NCBI GenBank assembly: GCA_007922195.1
Contig: ML681990.1
Location: forward strand, 42,554,411-42,618,410
Length of the DNA stretch: 64,000 nt
Direction: 5' to 3'
From: Podocnemis expansa
Taxonomy: Eukaryota; Chordata; Testudines; Podocnemididae
Under the pieces are notes generated by a model. It had not been told where the DNA came from and did not search any database. It saw only the letters and a program-made list of their open reading frames with translations. The position numbers and the translations under genes were made by a program. Shown here one piece after another: positions 1 to 9,770 of this stretch (the first letter of the stretch is position 1; each line of letters opens with the position of its first letter).

Positions 1-965
1 AAGGGGAATAAACAGTACATCTCATTCCCGCGGAGGGGTAAGCTGACAGTCTGTGGCCCTTGGTTGGGCTGTTCACTAATAGTCTCAATCCCTTTAAGCA
101 GGGTGCAGAATCAGTAAGTCTTTAGGGATGTAAACAATCTGAGGTATTAAATGGGGTTGCCGTCTAGGTGCAGGAGAGAGAAGGAAGGGGACACAGGCCC
201 GCCCTATTCCACTGTGTCCCAGCCCAGGGCCCTGACAGCAGCCAAGCATTTGACCAGGGGATCAGCAGGGATCCGGCCACAACATGCTGACCCCGGTGTG
301 GAGCGTAGCTCCCCTGGGCTACTGCCTTTCCCCTCTCCCATTAGCACATGTTCTGCTCCTTCCTCAATGTCCTCTGGGTAATCGTTGAGAGCTAAGGAGC
401 AGAAGCCCTCTATTGCGTCCAGTGGTGGTAGGTCTGGAAGTTCTGGGATGACCTCCATCTCCTCTGGGGGTAACTCTGGCAGCTCCATGCAGTCGGGTGT
501 GAGGGGCAGCTCCTCCAAGTCCTGTCCCCCAGAGTGGTCGGCTTCCGGTGGAGCAAGTGGCAGTTCATCCAGGTCCTCCCCTGCAGCCAGTGGTACCCAC
601 TCCCCGTAGTCTGGGCCTTCAGTGAAACCAGGGGAGTTCTGGGGTTCCGTCTGCCCCCACTGCCTATCCCCTCCAACTGGAGCAGCCCCCTCCCATGCAG
701 CACCAGCCATGGGAGGCCAAAGCCAGCCATCCTGGTATTGGGATGGAGGCCTGCAAGTAGGCCTGGGTTCCCTCTGCAGGAGAAAGGGCCAGGGCTGAGG
801 AGCCAGGAGGGAGCCATCTTTCCTCTTTGGCAGCCAAGGCTGGACTGAGCTCCCTGGCCTGGCTTTTATACTTCTTGTCCCGCCCCTGGCCTTCTACCTT
901 GATAGACAGTTATGTGGTGGGCATCTTGCCTCTTCTGGAGGTGTCCATCTTGCCTTCTCTTTACA
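1..965 (-). mobile_element. LTR-type retroelement unit, copy A (cut by window edge)
   Basis: Read on the minus strand, this carries a TATAAAA box at 870-864, then a purine-rich leader, an acidic ORF (710-204), and a stretch that matches the complete LTR unit at 48648-49793 in order and content. Shared items are the G-rich block before the TATA box, the DLEELPL-coding repeats and the text after the ORF around 160-260. The left end seems to lie outside the window and the right end near 965 is a guess. It lies inside JMY intron 1, in the same orientation as the gene. Classification as an LTR rests on the better preserved copy B. Confidence 0.5.
204..710 (-). CDS. Acidic leucine/proline-rich repeat ORF of an LTR element (168 aa)
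   Basis: I do not recognise the family. The 168-residue frame starts about 154 bp downstream of a TATA box. It is strongly acidic in the middle, with DLDELPLA and DLEELPLT units near residues 47-71 followed by LPELPPEE and IPELPDLPPL runs, then an ALNDYPEDIEEGAE stretch. A homologous frame exists at 48995-49327; there it stops after the acidic part, while here it reads through about 45 further residues of what is non-coding in the other copy. No signal peptide, membrane segment or enzyme motif is visible. The acidic-hydrophobic repeats resemble activation domains in composition only. It could be a real element-encoded protein or a frame kept open by repeat structure. Confidence 0.4.
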   Translation of the reverse strand: MAGAAWEGAAPVGGDRQWGQTEPQNSPGFTEGPDYGEWVPLAAGEDLDELPLAPPEADHSGGQDLEELPLTPDCMELPELPPEEMEVIPELPDLPPLDAIEGFCSLALNDYPEDIEEGAEHVLMGEGKGSSPGELRSTPGSACCGRIPADPLVKCLAAVRALGWDTVE

Positions 966-2204
966 GCTGCCAACAGGTTTTTCTTTACTTTGTAGAAATA
1001 CTCATAGATACCTAGAGAACACAGAGTTGTTGCCCCTCCACCACCAACCCCACATCAGTGGGCCTCATATATTCTGAAAACCCACTGTCCTCAAATGTAC
1101 AATCCTCGGTTCTGGGGTGGATCTCTCTGGGTATCCTCAAGGACTGAAGCCAAGACCTCCCCACTATCACAAATGTGGCTACAGTACATGCTGCTACATC
1201 AGATGCATTCAGCATAGTCTGTAAGGATATTCAGGCAATCAATTAATCCTCTGTCATAATGATCTCCAGCAGTTCCTCTTGATTATCTTTTGGAAGCTTC
1301 TCTACGAACTGAGTTAAGCTATCCCAGTTTTAAGTCTTATTGAAGATGAAACGATGATAAATTAGCCACCTTCATTTGGAGAATGGCTAAGGAACACACT
1401 TTATTCCCAAGAGACCTAATTTCTTCAGGTTCTCTCTTCCAGTGTGGACTTTGGAGGCCCCCATTTTTACTTTTTACCTAGAGGCCATTATGAGTGAACC
1501 TAGTTCTGATGAGAATAAAATACTGTGTTCCTTTGAAAGGAACTCATACTTTCTCATAGCTCGTTTTCCATGACTAGAATGCAGGAGCGTAGGTACAGGC
1601 AGGTCTGGGTTCACCCAGCTGGCCAGCAGGCCCGCCCACCCCAATGCCAGGCAGCAGTGCAAGCTTGCTGCCTTAACTGTAGATTAGCAAGCATTGGTGC
1701 TGCAGGCAGACAAGCAGGGTGGGTGGCTCTCCACTGGCAGCTCCAGCCCTGGACAGCTGATATGGCCTTTGTGAGGTATGGGTTGGGCTGCCCCACTCTC
1801 TTTCTCCTCCTCCTGACATTCCAGTTGCAAGGCAACTGGAACATTGTCAGGAATATTGGGACTGACTGGGCCCACCTTTGAGAGTCAGAGGCCTGGCCAG
1901 AAGACAGGGGCTGGCTATGCCCCTGCTGGAATGAATAATGATATGTGTGGTGCCACAGATCTTTCAAAGGTACCAAAAATTCTTCATTTATTCACATGGC
2001 AAGCATGCTGGATGTGGAATGATGTAAAATATCCAGGAGTCTAGTTTCTTCTGATCCAAGTTCAGCCATATGTCTAATAAGATCCTGGAGTATTTTGAAG
2101 TCATCCACTGAGGCAGAAAGATTCACTGTCTCCTCTAAGGAGGAGAAGATTGAGCTAGGACCAGACTTTCCTTTCCTTTTGTTGCCTCTTCAGTACTGAT
2201 ACTA
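966..2204. other. Intronic stretch without a recognised gene
   Basis: No convincing ORF or known repeat. A compact imperfect palindrome lies at 1813-1850 (arms of about 16 and 19 nt around a 3-nt loop), in a GC-richer patch at 1600-1960 that may be the relic of a small foldback element. Confidence 0.4.
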
Positions 2205-2588
2205 CTAGTTTCTAACTGGCTTGGCTGAGATGAAAATGGTACTCACTATGTGCAATAACTCCTCTTTCTTCAAGATGCATGCTCCATTTGTGGTGTCACA
2301 TCCCACAGTACCCTTAATCATAGACTCTTCACAGCAGTATTGGTGCAGGCAGCACATGGACAGGTGATGTCTTGCAGAGGCCACTGGCGTGCTTGCTAGT
2401 GCACGTGAACTGTCCGCCATGCTCAGTTCCTTCTCTACTCCGGAGCACCTATTTAGAGAGAGAAAGAGATACACTCCGAAGTAGAGCAGAGGAGGGTGGG
2501 TAGTGGAGCACCCACATGGATGCACACCTCAGAGGAGTTAATGCACACAGAGAATAACCATTTCTTCTTCTTCGAGTGTCGTCCCTGT

Positions 2589-2871
2589 CAACGCTCCCTC
2601 TAAGCTGCGCAGTAGCGCAGCCCCCAGCACTGCCTGGCACACGGAACGCTGCCAGTCGCGCACGGTAAAAAGACAATGTCTTCTGGCCAGCTGAGAGCTC
2701 CAAGCTAGGAGTTTTTAAAACTCTCACTCAGAGTAAGCTCTTACTGAGCCTGCACAGACTCTCTGCGCATGCTCATTGAGAGCTCCTCCAGCTGGAGAAA
2801 CAGCCAGGGGCCAGGCTACACTCCTCCAGTGGCCAGGTAAGGGGGCCCTAACCACTCCCCTTTCCAACTCA

Positions 2872-2902
<31 letters not shown>

Positions 2903-2959
2903 CGGGCGCCGGGGGGGGCGCCGGCCGCCCGCCCCCCCCCCCCCCCGACGTGGTTGTGT

Positions 2960-2992
<33 letters not shown>

Positions 2993-3342
2993 CTCACTCC
3001 CAGGTCTGAATGGGCCTGATCCATGGCTTGGGGGGCTATGGGTGAAACAACCCAAACTCTTCAGAGTAGACTGCTCCAGGGGCCTGACCCCATATGCTGC
3101 TGCTCAGCGTCAGCCCTCCCCACCCTTTGGGGAGGTGCAACCAGGGGTATGCTGGGCTGGCTGGTCAGTGCTTGCTGCCAGGAGGCCGGGCAGGCAGTGG
3201 AGCTTGTGGCCCTGGTGGTCCACGGCCCCCCACTCCCGCATGGTGGGGAGAATGGAGGGATACAGGATCAGGCCCGCATTGAGGGGGGCGTGCAGCAAGC
3301 AACATATATTGCTCAGTTGCATTCAGGCCTTAGAGAACACTG
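2589..3342. mobile_element. hAT-type non-autonomous transposon (inserted in the DIRS copy)
   Basis: Left end CAACGCTCCCTCTAAG; right end, read inverted, CAGTGTTCTCTAAGGC. Flanks are GTCCCTGT (2581-2588) and GTCCCCGT (3343-3350), a 7/8 match to an 8-bp target duplication. The TIR matches the element at 52284-53633, so both belong to one family. It carries the G/C homopolymer block. Confidence 0.8.
2873..2991. repeat. G30 / C29 homopolymer tracts with a GC palindrome between
   Basis: Thirty consecutive G (2873-2902), a GGCGCC-rich inverted segment, about 14 C, a short spacer, then 29 C (2963-2991). The exact lengths are suspect in any assembly. The ORFs across it are only Gly/Pro homopolymers. 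Confidence 0.85.
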
Positions 3343-3407
3343 GTCCCCGTGGGTGCTCCACTTGTGGTGACTATATAGCAGTATGCCAAGTGGAGGAGGA
3401 ACTTTGG

Positions 3408-4531
3408 TTATTTCTTACCAATGAATGATAAAATGGACACACCAAGTCTGATGTCCATGGCTGGTAACTGGTCAATTGTGTAGTGTTTAATGAAAGGTAG
3501 AGAGAAAGCCCATGTGGCGACTCTACAAGTTTCTGCAATTAGGATGTCCTTTAGGAAGGCCACAGATGCTGTCACAGACCTGGTGAAGTGTGCTTTCACT
3601 CCGATGGAAGTTGCAGTCCTCTCTGAGTGCACATGTAGAGATGCAAGACAAGATCCATTTAGATATTCACTGCCTGGAGATAGCTTGGCCCTTTGAATGG
3701 TCAGCAATGGATATAAAAAGTCTATCGGATTTTGTAAATGTCTTTGTTCTGTTAAGATGTAAGGTGATTGCTCAACATATGTCTAGGGTGTGGAGGACTG
3801 ACTCTTGAGCATCCTTATGAGGTTTCAGGTAAGAAACCATTCAGTCCACTTACTGTTTAAGTGAAAAATCTGAGATGACCTTTGGCATAAACTTGGGGTG
3901 AAGTCTTAAGGTGACTTTATCTTTATGAAATACTGTGTAGAGTGGAGTTGCCATCAGTGCGCTGATCCTGCTACCTCATCTAGCTGACACGATGGCAATT
4001 GGGAAAGATACTTTCATGGACAACCTAAGTAAAGGGAAACTGGCCATGGGTTCGAAAGATGAGTTGGTTAATGTTTTCAATATGAGTTCTAAGTCCCAGA
4101 GTGGTGTAGGGTTGCAGACCATTGGATATGTTTATTCAAAGACCTTTAAGGAATCTCTTGACTACTGAATCCACAAGCAAGTGTGAACTTATGTCTTTAC
4201 TGTGGAATGCCAATACAGCTCATAAATGCACATTTAGAGAGCTGCTAGAAAGGCCAGAATGTTTTAGATGTAAGGCATAGTCTAGTATGCCAAGAACGGA
4301 AGCAGAAGATGGTTCAGTGCATTTGGTTGCACACCAGGAGCTAAACCTGTGCCATTTTTGAGTATACGTTTTCCTTGTGGATTGCTTCCTGCTGTTTATG
4401 AAGATTTGCTGCATATCATTGAAGAACTGGCATTTAAGTGTGGAGAGCTGCTTATCAACCGGGCTATGATCTGTAGTTTGCAAAGATACAGATGATAAAT
4501 CTGCCCCATGTATTGGTATAATCGGTCCCAT
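3408..4531 (-). pseudogene. DIRS tyrosine recombinase, broken
   Basis: The upstream piece (4531-4220) reads as a core-binding SAM-like domain: a SRKQSTRKTYTQKWHRF-type start, then SWC, ILDYALHLK and GLSSSSLNVHL. The downstream piece (3707-3408) carries the catalytic end: AHFTR fits the HxxR box, and about 35 residues later IKHYTID fits the nucleophilic tyrosine. The two pieces are separated by about 500 bp without an open frame, so the gene is disrupted. Assignment rests on motif order and on its position downstream of RNase H. Confidence 0.65.
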
Positions 4532-5475
4532 CTGAGTGGAAGCGTCTGTGATTTACACACAGATAAAGTGATGAGACTGGAGTACAATGTTTGTTGGGGC
4601 CATGCAGATGCTAAGAGAATTAAGAATGCGTTGTCTGTTCTGATTTTGAGAAGCACTCTGTGTAATATACGTTCTGGTGAGAAGGTACGTAAGAGACCCT
4701 TCCCCCATGTTACTAGGAAGGCATCCTCAAAAGACCTGAAGCCTTTGCCTGCCCTTGAGCAATAGTGGTGACACTTCTGATTGTATTCCATGGCAAACGA
4801 GTCCAGGGCCGGATGCCTCTGGAAGTCAAAAATGGAGGGGGGGGGGGGAACCTCATTGTTCATCTGTCACTCGTAACAGACTGAAATGTCTACTCAGGTT
4901 GTTTGCAGTAACATTCATCCTTCCTGGAAGGTAAGTCATAGATAGGTCTATGTTTTGGAGCATGCACCAGTTACAGGATTTTGGGACTCTGCACAAAGGG
5001 CATGGGACCCGGCACCTCCCTGTTTATTTATGTAGCACATAGCAGCAACATCATCCATCATAATTTCCACAGATGTGTTCCATATATAAGGAAGGAACTG
5101 CCTGCAGGTCCTGCAGATGGCATGGAGTTCTAAGACGTTGGTAGGTAGGAAAGATTTCAGTTCTGGACCAGCAGTCTTGGGCAATAAGATGTTTCATATG
5201 TGCTACCCTGCCTACGAGTGATGTATCCATCATGATCATTACAGAGGAATTCTGAGACATTAAGGGAACACGAGTGACCTTGATTCTTTTGCCAACCAAG
5301 CGAGAGATTTTTTAGACATGATGAGAATAATGAGAGACTGGGATATGTGTTGTCTGCTGGGTCTGTACACTCCAGTAAGCCATGACTGGAAACACCACAT
5401 ATGGAGGCTAGCATGGGAGACTATGTAAGCTGTCGCTGCCATGTCACCCTCGAGTTGTTGTACAGTCTTTGCCAT
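4396..5475 (-). pseudogene. DIRS reverse transcriptase end and RNase H, broken
   Basis: Four overlapping minus-strand fragments in different frames. The one ending the RT region (5475-5260) has an AATAYIVSHASLHM block. The next (5184-4948) reads NVLELHAIC, RQFLPYI, MMDDVAAMCYINKQGG, a typical RNase H-like core of DIRS and related elements. The last (4863-4396) has LLRTFSPERILHRVLLKIR and ASAWPQQTLYSSL, the usual connection toward the recombinase. Frame changes between every fragment show it is inactive. A gypsy origin was considered, but the recombinase downstream favours DIRS. Confidence 0.65.
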
Positions 5476-6030
5476 TATGAGGCACTATTGTGTAACTGTC
5501 ACCATTAGAGACTTTATCATCATGTATCTCTGTAGTAGTAACAAGGTACTAAAATACTCTGTATATGGTTGGCAAGAAGAAACATGCAGTCCACAGCTGA
5601 GTGGTATCACTGGCATTCTGTTGGCACTTCATACAGGACTTTCAGCCCATAGGAGGCTCAATGCAAGACAGATGAAAAATTTCATAACTCAAGTTTCAGC
5701 ATGCTAGGCACCAAAGGTGACAACTTGAGCTTTGTTTTCTCACTCAAACATAGTGCTCTTTTCTGCCCCCTCAGAAGGCACCAATACTAGAACTGTGACA
5801 GATGATCAGGGCATTTTAGAAGCAGCTTGCAGTGTAACTTCTCACCAGGACACCCCTGGAAACAAGCTGACCAGAGAACTTGTCTCACTCTGATCTTCCT
5901 CCTGGTATCCAGGCTCCCAAGCAGGAACAGTTTTAGACTGGAACACTTTCTGCATGCATTAGAGAAAGTGTGACATACGGACACTGATTGGAGATGTGTC
6001 ACTCGCCGAGGCAGAGAAGGCATCAGGACT

Positions 6031-6159
6031 AGTTATTAACCAGCTTCAAAACTTTACGTGAGGGATGGCCTTAAATCTTGCAGATTTAGCTTCTGTTATT
6101 AGAACTCTGCAGAAGACGTGAGTTGGGGGGAAGAGGGGCATAAGGAGTATCATGTCCAG

Positions 6160-6196
<37 letters not shown>

Positions 6197-7116
6197 ACAA
6201 CCACTTACCTAAACCTTTACCATCTGTAACAACTATATAACAAGAGTATTAACACTTGCAGTTTTCAAGAAAAAAGTAGGCACTGCAAGGGCGCTGTATT
6301 GCTGCCAGGGGTGATAAGAAGAAACTAAGGGAAGAAGGCCTGCTCCATCTTCTGTAGCCTACGATAGAGGGGCATGATGTATGTAGGACACTGGCATGGC
6401 CACAGTGGATGCTGCTGACCAAAAGGAATATAGTCTCATGTGTCCCAGGTCCATGCCCACCAAGAATCGGATATGTATATCTGATTGGTCAAAGAACTAT
6501 TAAACTTTTTCTTCACTCCCATACACACAAGATCTGTTTAATATTTGGGTCCAGTTAATATAGTATAAGACAAATTAGAACTCCTAAATCCCAACAGGAA
6601 GCAATCTACCAGACTGTTTAATAGTACACTTTGAAAGTTTCCTACAGACAGTATCAAAAAGTAGTAATATGTAAGCAGATGGAAATTCACTAAGTACTTC
6701 TCTATAAGATGGAGGCCTTGGAAGAGCTGGGTAACTGCCAAAGTAAACTTTATGTATAAAAAGTGCGCAGTTGTAAGAGAGTTAACGTAAAAAGGATCAC
6801 ACACAGTGTTTGTACATTTTCCTTTATACCTGTAATTAATTCTCAACACAAGTCATTCAGTGTTACTTTAGCTATCCACTTACCAATGTGTGAATAACTT
6901 CCGTACAAAATTTGCAATCTTTCATAAATTTGTTTTAATTGAAAAATTAGTGGTGAGGGAGAGAGTGGTTTCTGAATTTCTGCACAGGTCTAAGTCATGC
7001 TGACTCTTAAAATAAATGCAGTATTCAATGGATACATTTCCCAGACGTTACACTGCATTACAATGCTCAAAAGTAAGTTAATCTACATTTTGCATAACTA
7101 TTACATAGACAGGACC
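6031..7116. other. Intronic stretch without a gene; poly-A run
   Basis: A run of 28 A lies at 6168-6195, possibly a retroposon tail, but no body could be assigned. The rest is ordinary AT-rich sequence. Confidence 0.5.
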
Positions 7117-7118
7117 TA

Positions 7119-8271
7119 CCGTATATCATCGCGTATAAGCCGAGAATTTTGTGCCTGAAAACTGGCTTCAAAACAGGCACTTGGCTTATACTCAGGAGAA
7201 TACGGCAGACAGCCCCAGGCAGCCCTTTCCCTGACCATGCGGTAGGGCGGAGCCCCAGTGTTGCCAGGCGGCCATCTTGGGCAGTCGGCCAGGGCTGGTG
7301 GAAGGAAGGGACCCCAGCATCTGGAGCAGCCAAGTAAGGGGAGCCCGGGGGGGGGGTGTCAGCCTGGACACTGATGGGGGGATTCAGGGAGGACAAGGAA
7401 GTGGTGGCAGCAGGGACCGGAGGTTGGGGAGGGGAGTCGGGGAAAGTGATGGGACGGCCAGGAGGGTTTGGGGGGGGGGTCAGGGAAGCCAGGGAAGGGG
7501 CAGCAGGAGAACCCAGGGTTTTTGGGGAGCCCAGGGAAGCAGCGACAGGGACGGGGGATTTGTGGGGGAGGTGTCTGGCAGGCTGGGAAGAGCAGCAGCA
7601 GGGGTTGGGGGGTAAGGGGGAAAGGGGCGGAAAAGGTGTTGGGGAACAGGGGAGCAACAGCAGGGAACTGAGAAGGGAGCAGTGGGGCAGCAGTGACGAG
7701 CCAGCAAGGCAGCAGTGAGGAACTGGGGGGGAGCAGTGAGGGAAGAGGCAGAGCGGGGGGCAGCAGTCAGGAAGGGGCAGAGCAAGGTGCAGCAGGAGGT
7801 AGCAGTGAGGAGGGGGCAGGAGGAGGAGCAGGGGACAGCAGTGAGAAAAAGGGGGAAGAGGGGGCAGCAGGAAACTGAGAAGTGAGCAGGGGGCAGCAGG
7901 GGTGACAGCAGTGAGGAAAAGGCAGAGCAGGGGGAGCAGGAGAGCAACAGTGAGGAAAGGGCAGAGCAGGGGGCAACAGCAGGAAACAGAAGTGAGCAGG
8001 GGGCAGCAATGAGGTAAGGGCGGAGCAGGAGCGCAGGGGTGAGGAACAGACAGCAGGGGGAGCAAGGGAAAAGCAGCAGTAGTGATTTTGGGGGTAGGGA
8101 AGCCATCAGAAACTCCAGAGGAAGCCAGCAGCGGGGGGGGGGGGGGGTCAGGGGCCAAGGCCAAAAGGGAACCTCGGCTTATACCCGGGTCACCAATTTT
8201 AGCTTCTTTTTTGGGCTCAGAATTGGGGGGTTGGCTTATGCTCGGATCAGCTTATACCAGAGTATATACAG
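7119..8271. mobile_element. Tc1/mariner-like MITE with internal minisatellite
   Basis: Terminal inverted repeats of the CNGTATAT...GTATAAGCCGAG type at 7119-7160 and 8225-8271, each flanked by TA (7117-7118 and 8272-8273). No transposase frame is present. The interior is GC- and purine-rich. Confidence 0.7.
7640..8060. repeat. Degenerate GGGCAGCAG-type minisatellite
   Basis: Purine-rich units built on GAGCAGGGGGCAGCAGTGAG with indels repeat many times. They create a long Pro/Leu/Cys-rich open frame on the minus strand that has no protein-like features. Confidence 0.75.
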
Positions 8272-8273
8272 TA

Positions 8274-8830
8274 CTTAGCAGAAAAATTCAACCCTTCAAC
8301 TGAACAGTCCATGCATTTGAAAATATAGCCAATCATTTCCATCCTTAATTTTAAAAAGTCAAACACCTTGCCCTTAAAGCTTTAAAAGCACTGCAGTGAA
8401 TTACAGTGGTCTGTGCAAACATGCATGTGCTGTTCTTAATCTTGGGCCTAATCCAAAATTCACTGAAATCAGCAGGATACTTTCCATGCAACTACTGCAT
8501 TCTCATATACACAATCTCCTATTCTAGCCATTAACTCTTGCACTTAGAAGATCAAGTAGCAGTGGTGGTCAATAAAGTCTTGCCATCTAATCCTCATCAG
8601 ACTGAACAGATGAGGATGTTCCTATCAATAGCCATGCCTTTCTACCTCCAAGTTTATTATTTGTATTACTGTAGTACCTAGAAGCCTCAGTCATTGTGAT
8701 AACTACTGTACAATGTGACATTTCTCGCTCCAAAAAAACCTGCAGCCTAAGCATGCAATGGAGGCAAACAGGGAAGTACAAGGAAGCAATGGAACAACCC
8801 TGTAGTCTCAGCATAACAAATGGCCTAACT
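8274..8830. other. No gene seen
   Basis: AT-rich intronic sequence with no recognised element. Confidence 0.4.
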
Positions 8831-9770
8831 CAGTGGTTTCCAACCTTTTTGGCTCGATTCAAAAGGGGCAGTCGTGTTAGTCTAGTTCAGTAAAACAAAT
8901 AAGGAGTCCTGTGGCACTTAAAGACTAACAAATTTATAATAAATTCCTGCAATAAATAAATGCGTTAGTCTTTAAGTGCCATGGGGCTCTGTTTGTTTTT
9001 GGCTTGAGGAACACAAATATAATTTTTACAACCCTGAAGGGCCACCAGTATCAACTCATAAAAAATTGTTTTGATGTATACACTGTTAAGGACTATAAAT
9101 CACTACATATTTAAAGCCCATATTTTGATACTACTGTGCTCATTTTTACACTTACTATTTTACATCTATAAATTACTCACAGTATGTCGCACACTCACAA
9201 AGCACTAGCACTAAATCAGTGAGTGTCACTACACACTGAAGCACATGGCCTGGCATCTAAGTCATTATGGGAACCAATTTTTAAGAGTCCTGCCCCTCTT
9301 CTCAAGCATGGTGGGTCCCAGCTACTCCACCAGCAGCCTCCCATCCCCACCACACTGAAGCCAGAGGGAAGGAGTTCAGTGAGGATACTGCCTCCTTGCT
9401 GTTTTCCCACCTCCTTGTTGCCACAGAAAAATCACATGTACCCTGTAACCCTAGGCACTCCACCTGACTTCTGGGCAGTAGCTCCTTTCCGCTCCCAGGA
9501 AGACAAGAGATCAGTGTTCCCCTCCTTCTGGCTCCAGCAGGAACCCAAGCATCTATGGACTTGTGGAACATTTTGCTGGAGCCCGGGGAGGGGAATGTGG
9601 ATCTTCCATTCCACTTGACTGCAGCAAGAAACCTGCACTACTCTTGTAGCCTCACATGAATCCTTAGGGAGCAGCTCCCTTCTGCAGCCAGCAGGTGAAG
9701 AGCAGTCAGCCACTTTGAAAAGACCTTGTGGGCCACTTTTGGCTCCCATGCCACAGGCTGGGAACTACTG
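8831..9770. mobile_element. hAT-type MITE hosting a Penelope-tail insertion
   Basis: Left end CAGTGGTTTCCAACCTTTTT; right end read inverted CAGTAGTTCCCAGCCT. These are hAT-type termini, but no good 8-bp duplication remains. The ORFs inside lack transposase motifs. Confidence 0.65.
8859..8993. repeat. Short Penelope-tail/SINE-like repeat with internal inversion
   Basis: A plus-oriented part starts at the family end (CAAAAGGGGCAG) and runs through GGAGTCCTGTGGCAC. It is followed by a minus-oriented piece of the same sequence (about 8950-8993). It is flanked by TTTTTGGCTCGA and TTTTTGGCTTGA, an 11/12 target duplication. Confidence 0.75.

Larger units (their letters stand above)
2205..6030 (-). 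mobile_element. DIRS-like (tyrosine-recombinase) retrotransposon, decayed
   Basis: Minus-strand frames read, in element order, RT end, RNase H, then tyrosine recombinase, which is the layout of DIRS elements. The non-coding terminal part is at 3343-3400 and 2205-2588, split by a hAT insertion (2589-3342); across that insertion the text rejoins at the duplicated GTCCCNGT. Frames are broken by stops and shifts, so the element is dead. The 5' limit near 6030 is uncertain, and the frame at 5787-6023 may belong to it. DIRS elements integrate with a recombinase rather than a DDE integrase and make no target duplication, and I found none. Confidence 0.7.

Noticed and set aside
2724..3055. Gly- and Pro-homopolymer frames
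   Set aside because: Pure products of the G and C tracts.
7067..8164. 365-codon minus-strand frame rich in Pro, Leu and Cys
   Set aside because: It is the translation of a purine-rich minisatellite inside a MITE, with no domain and a composition set by the repeat unit.
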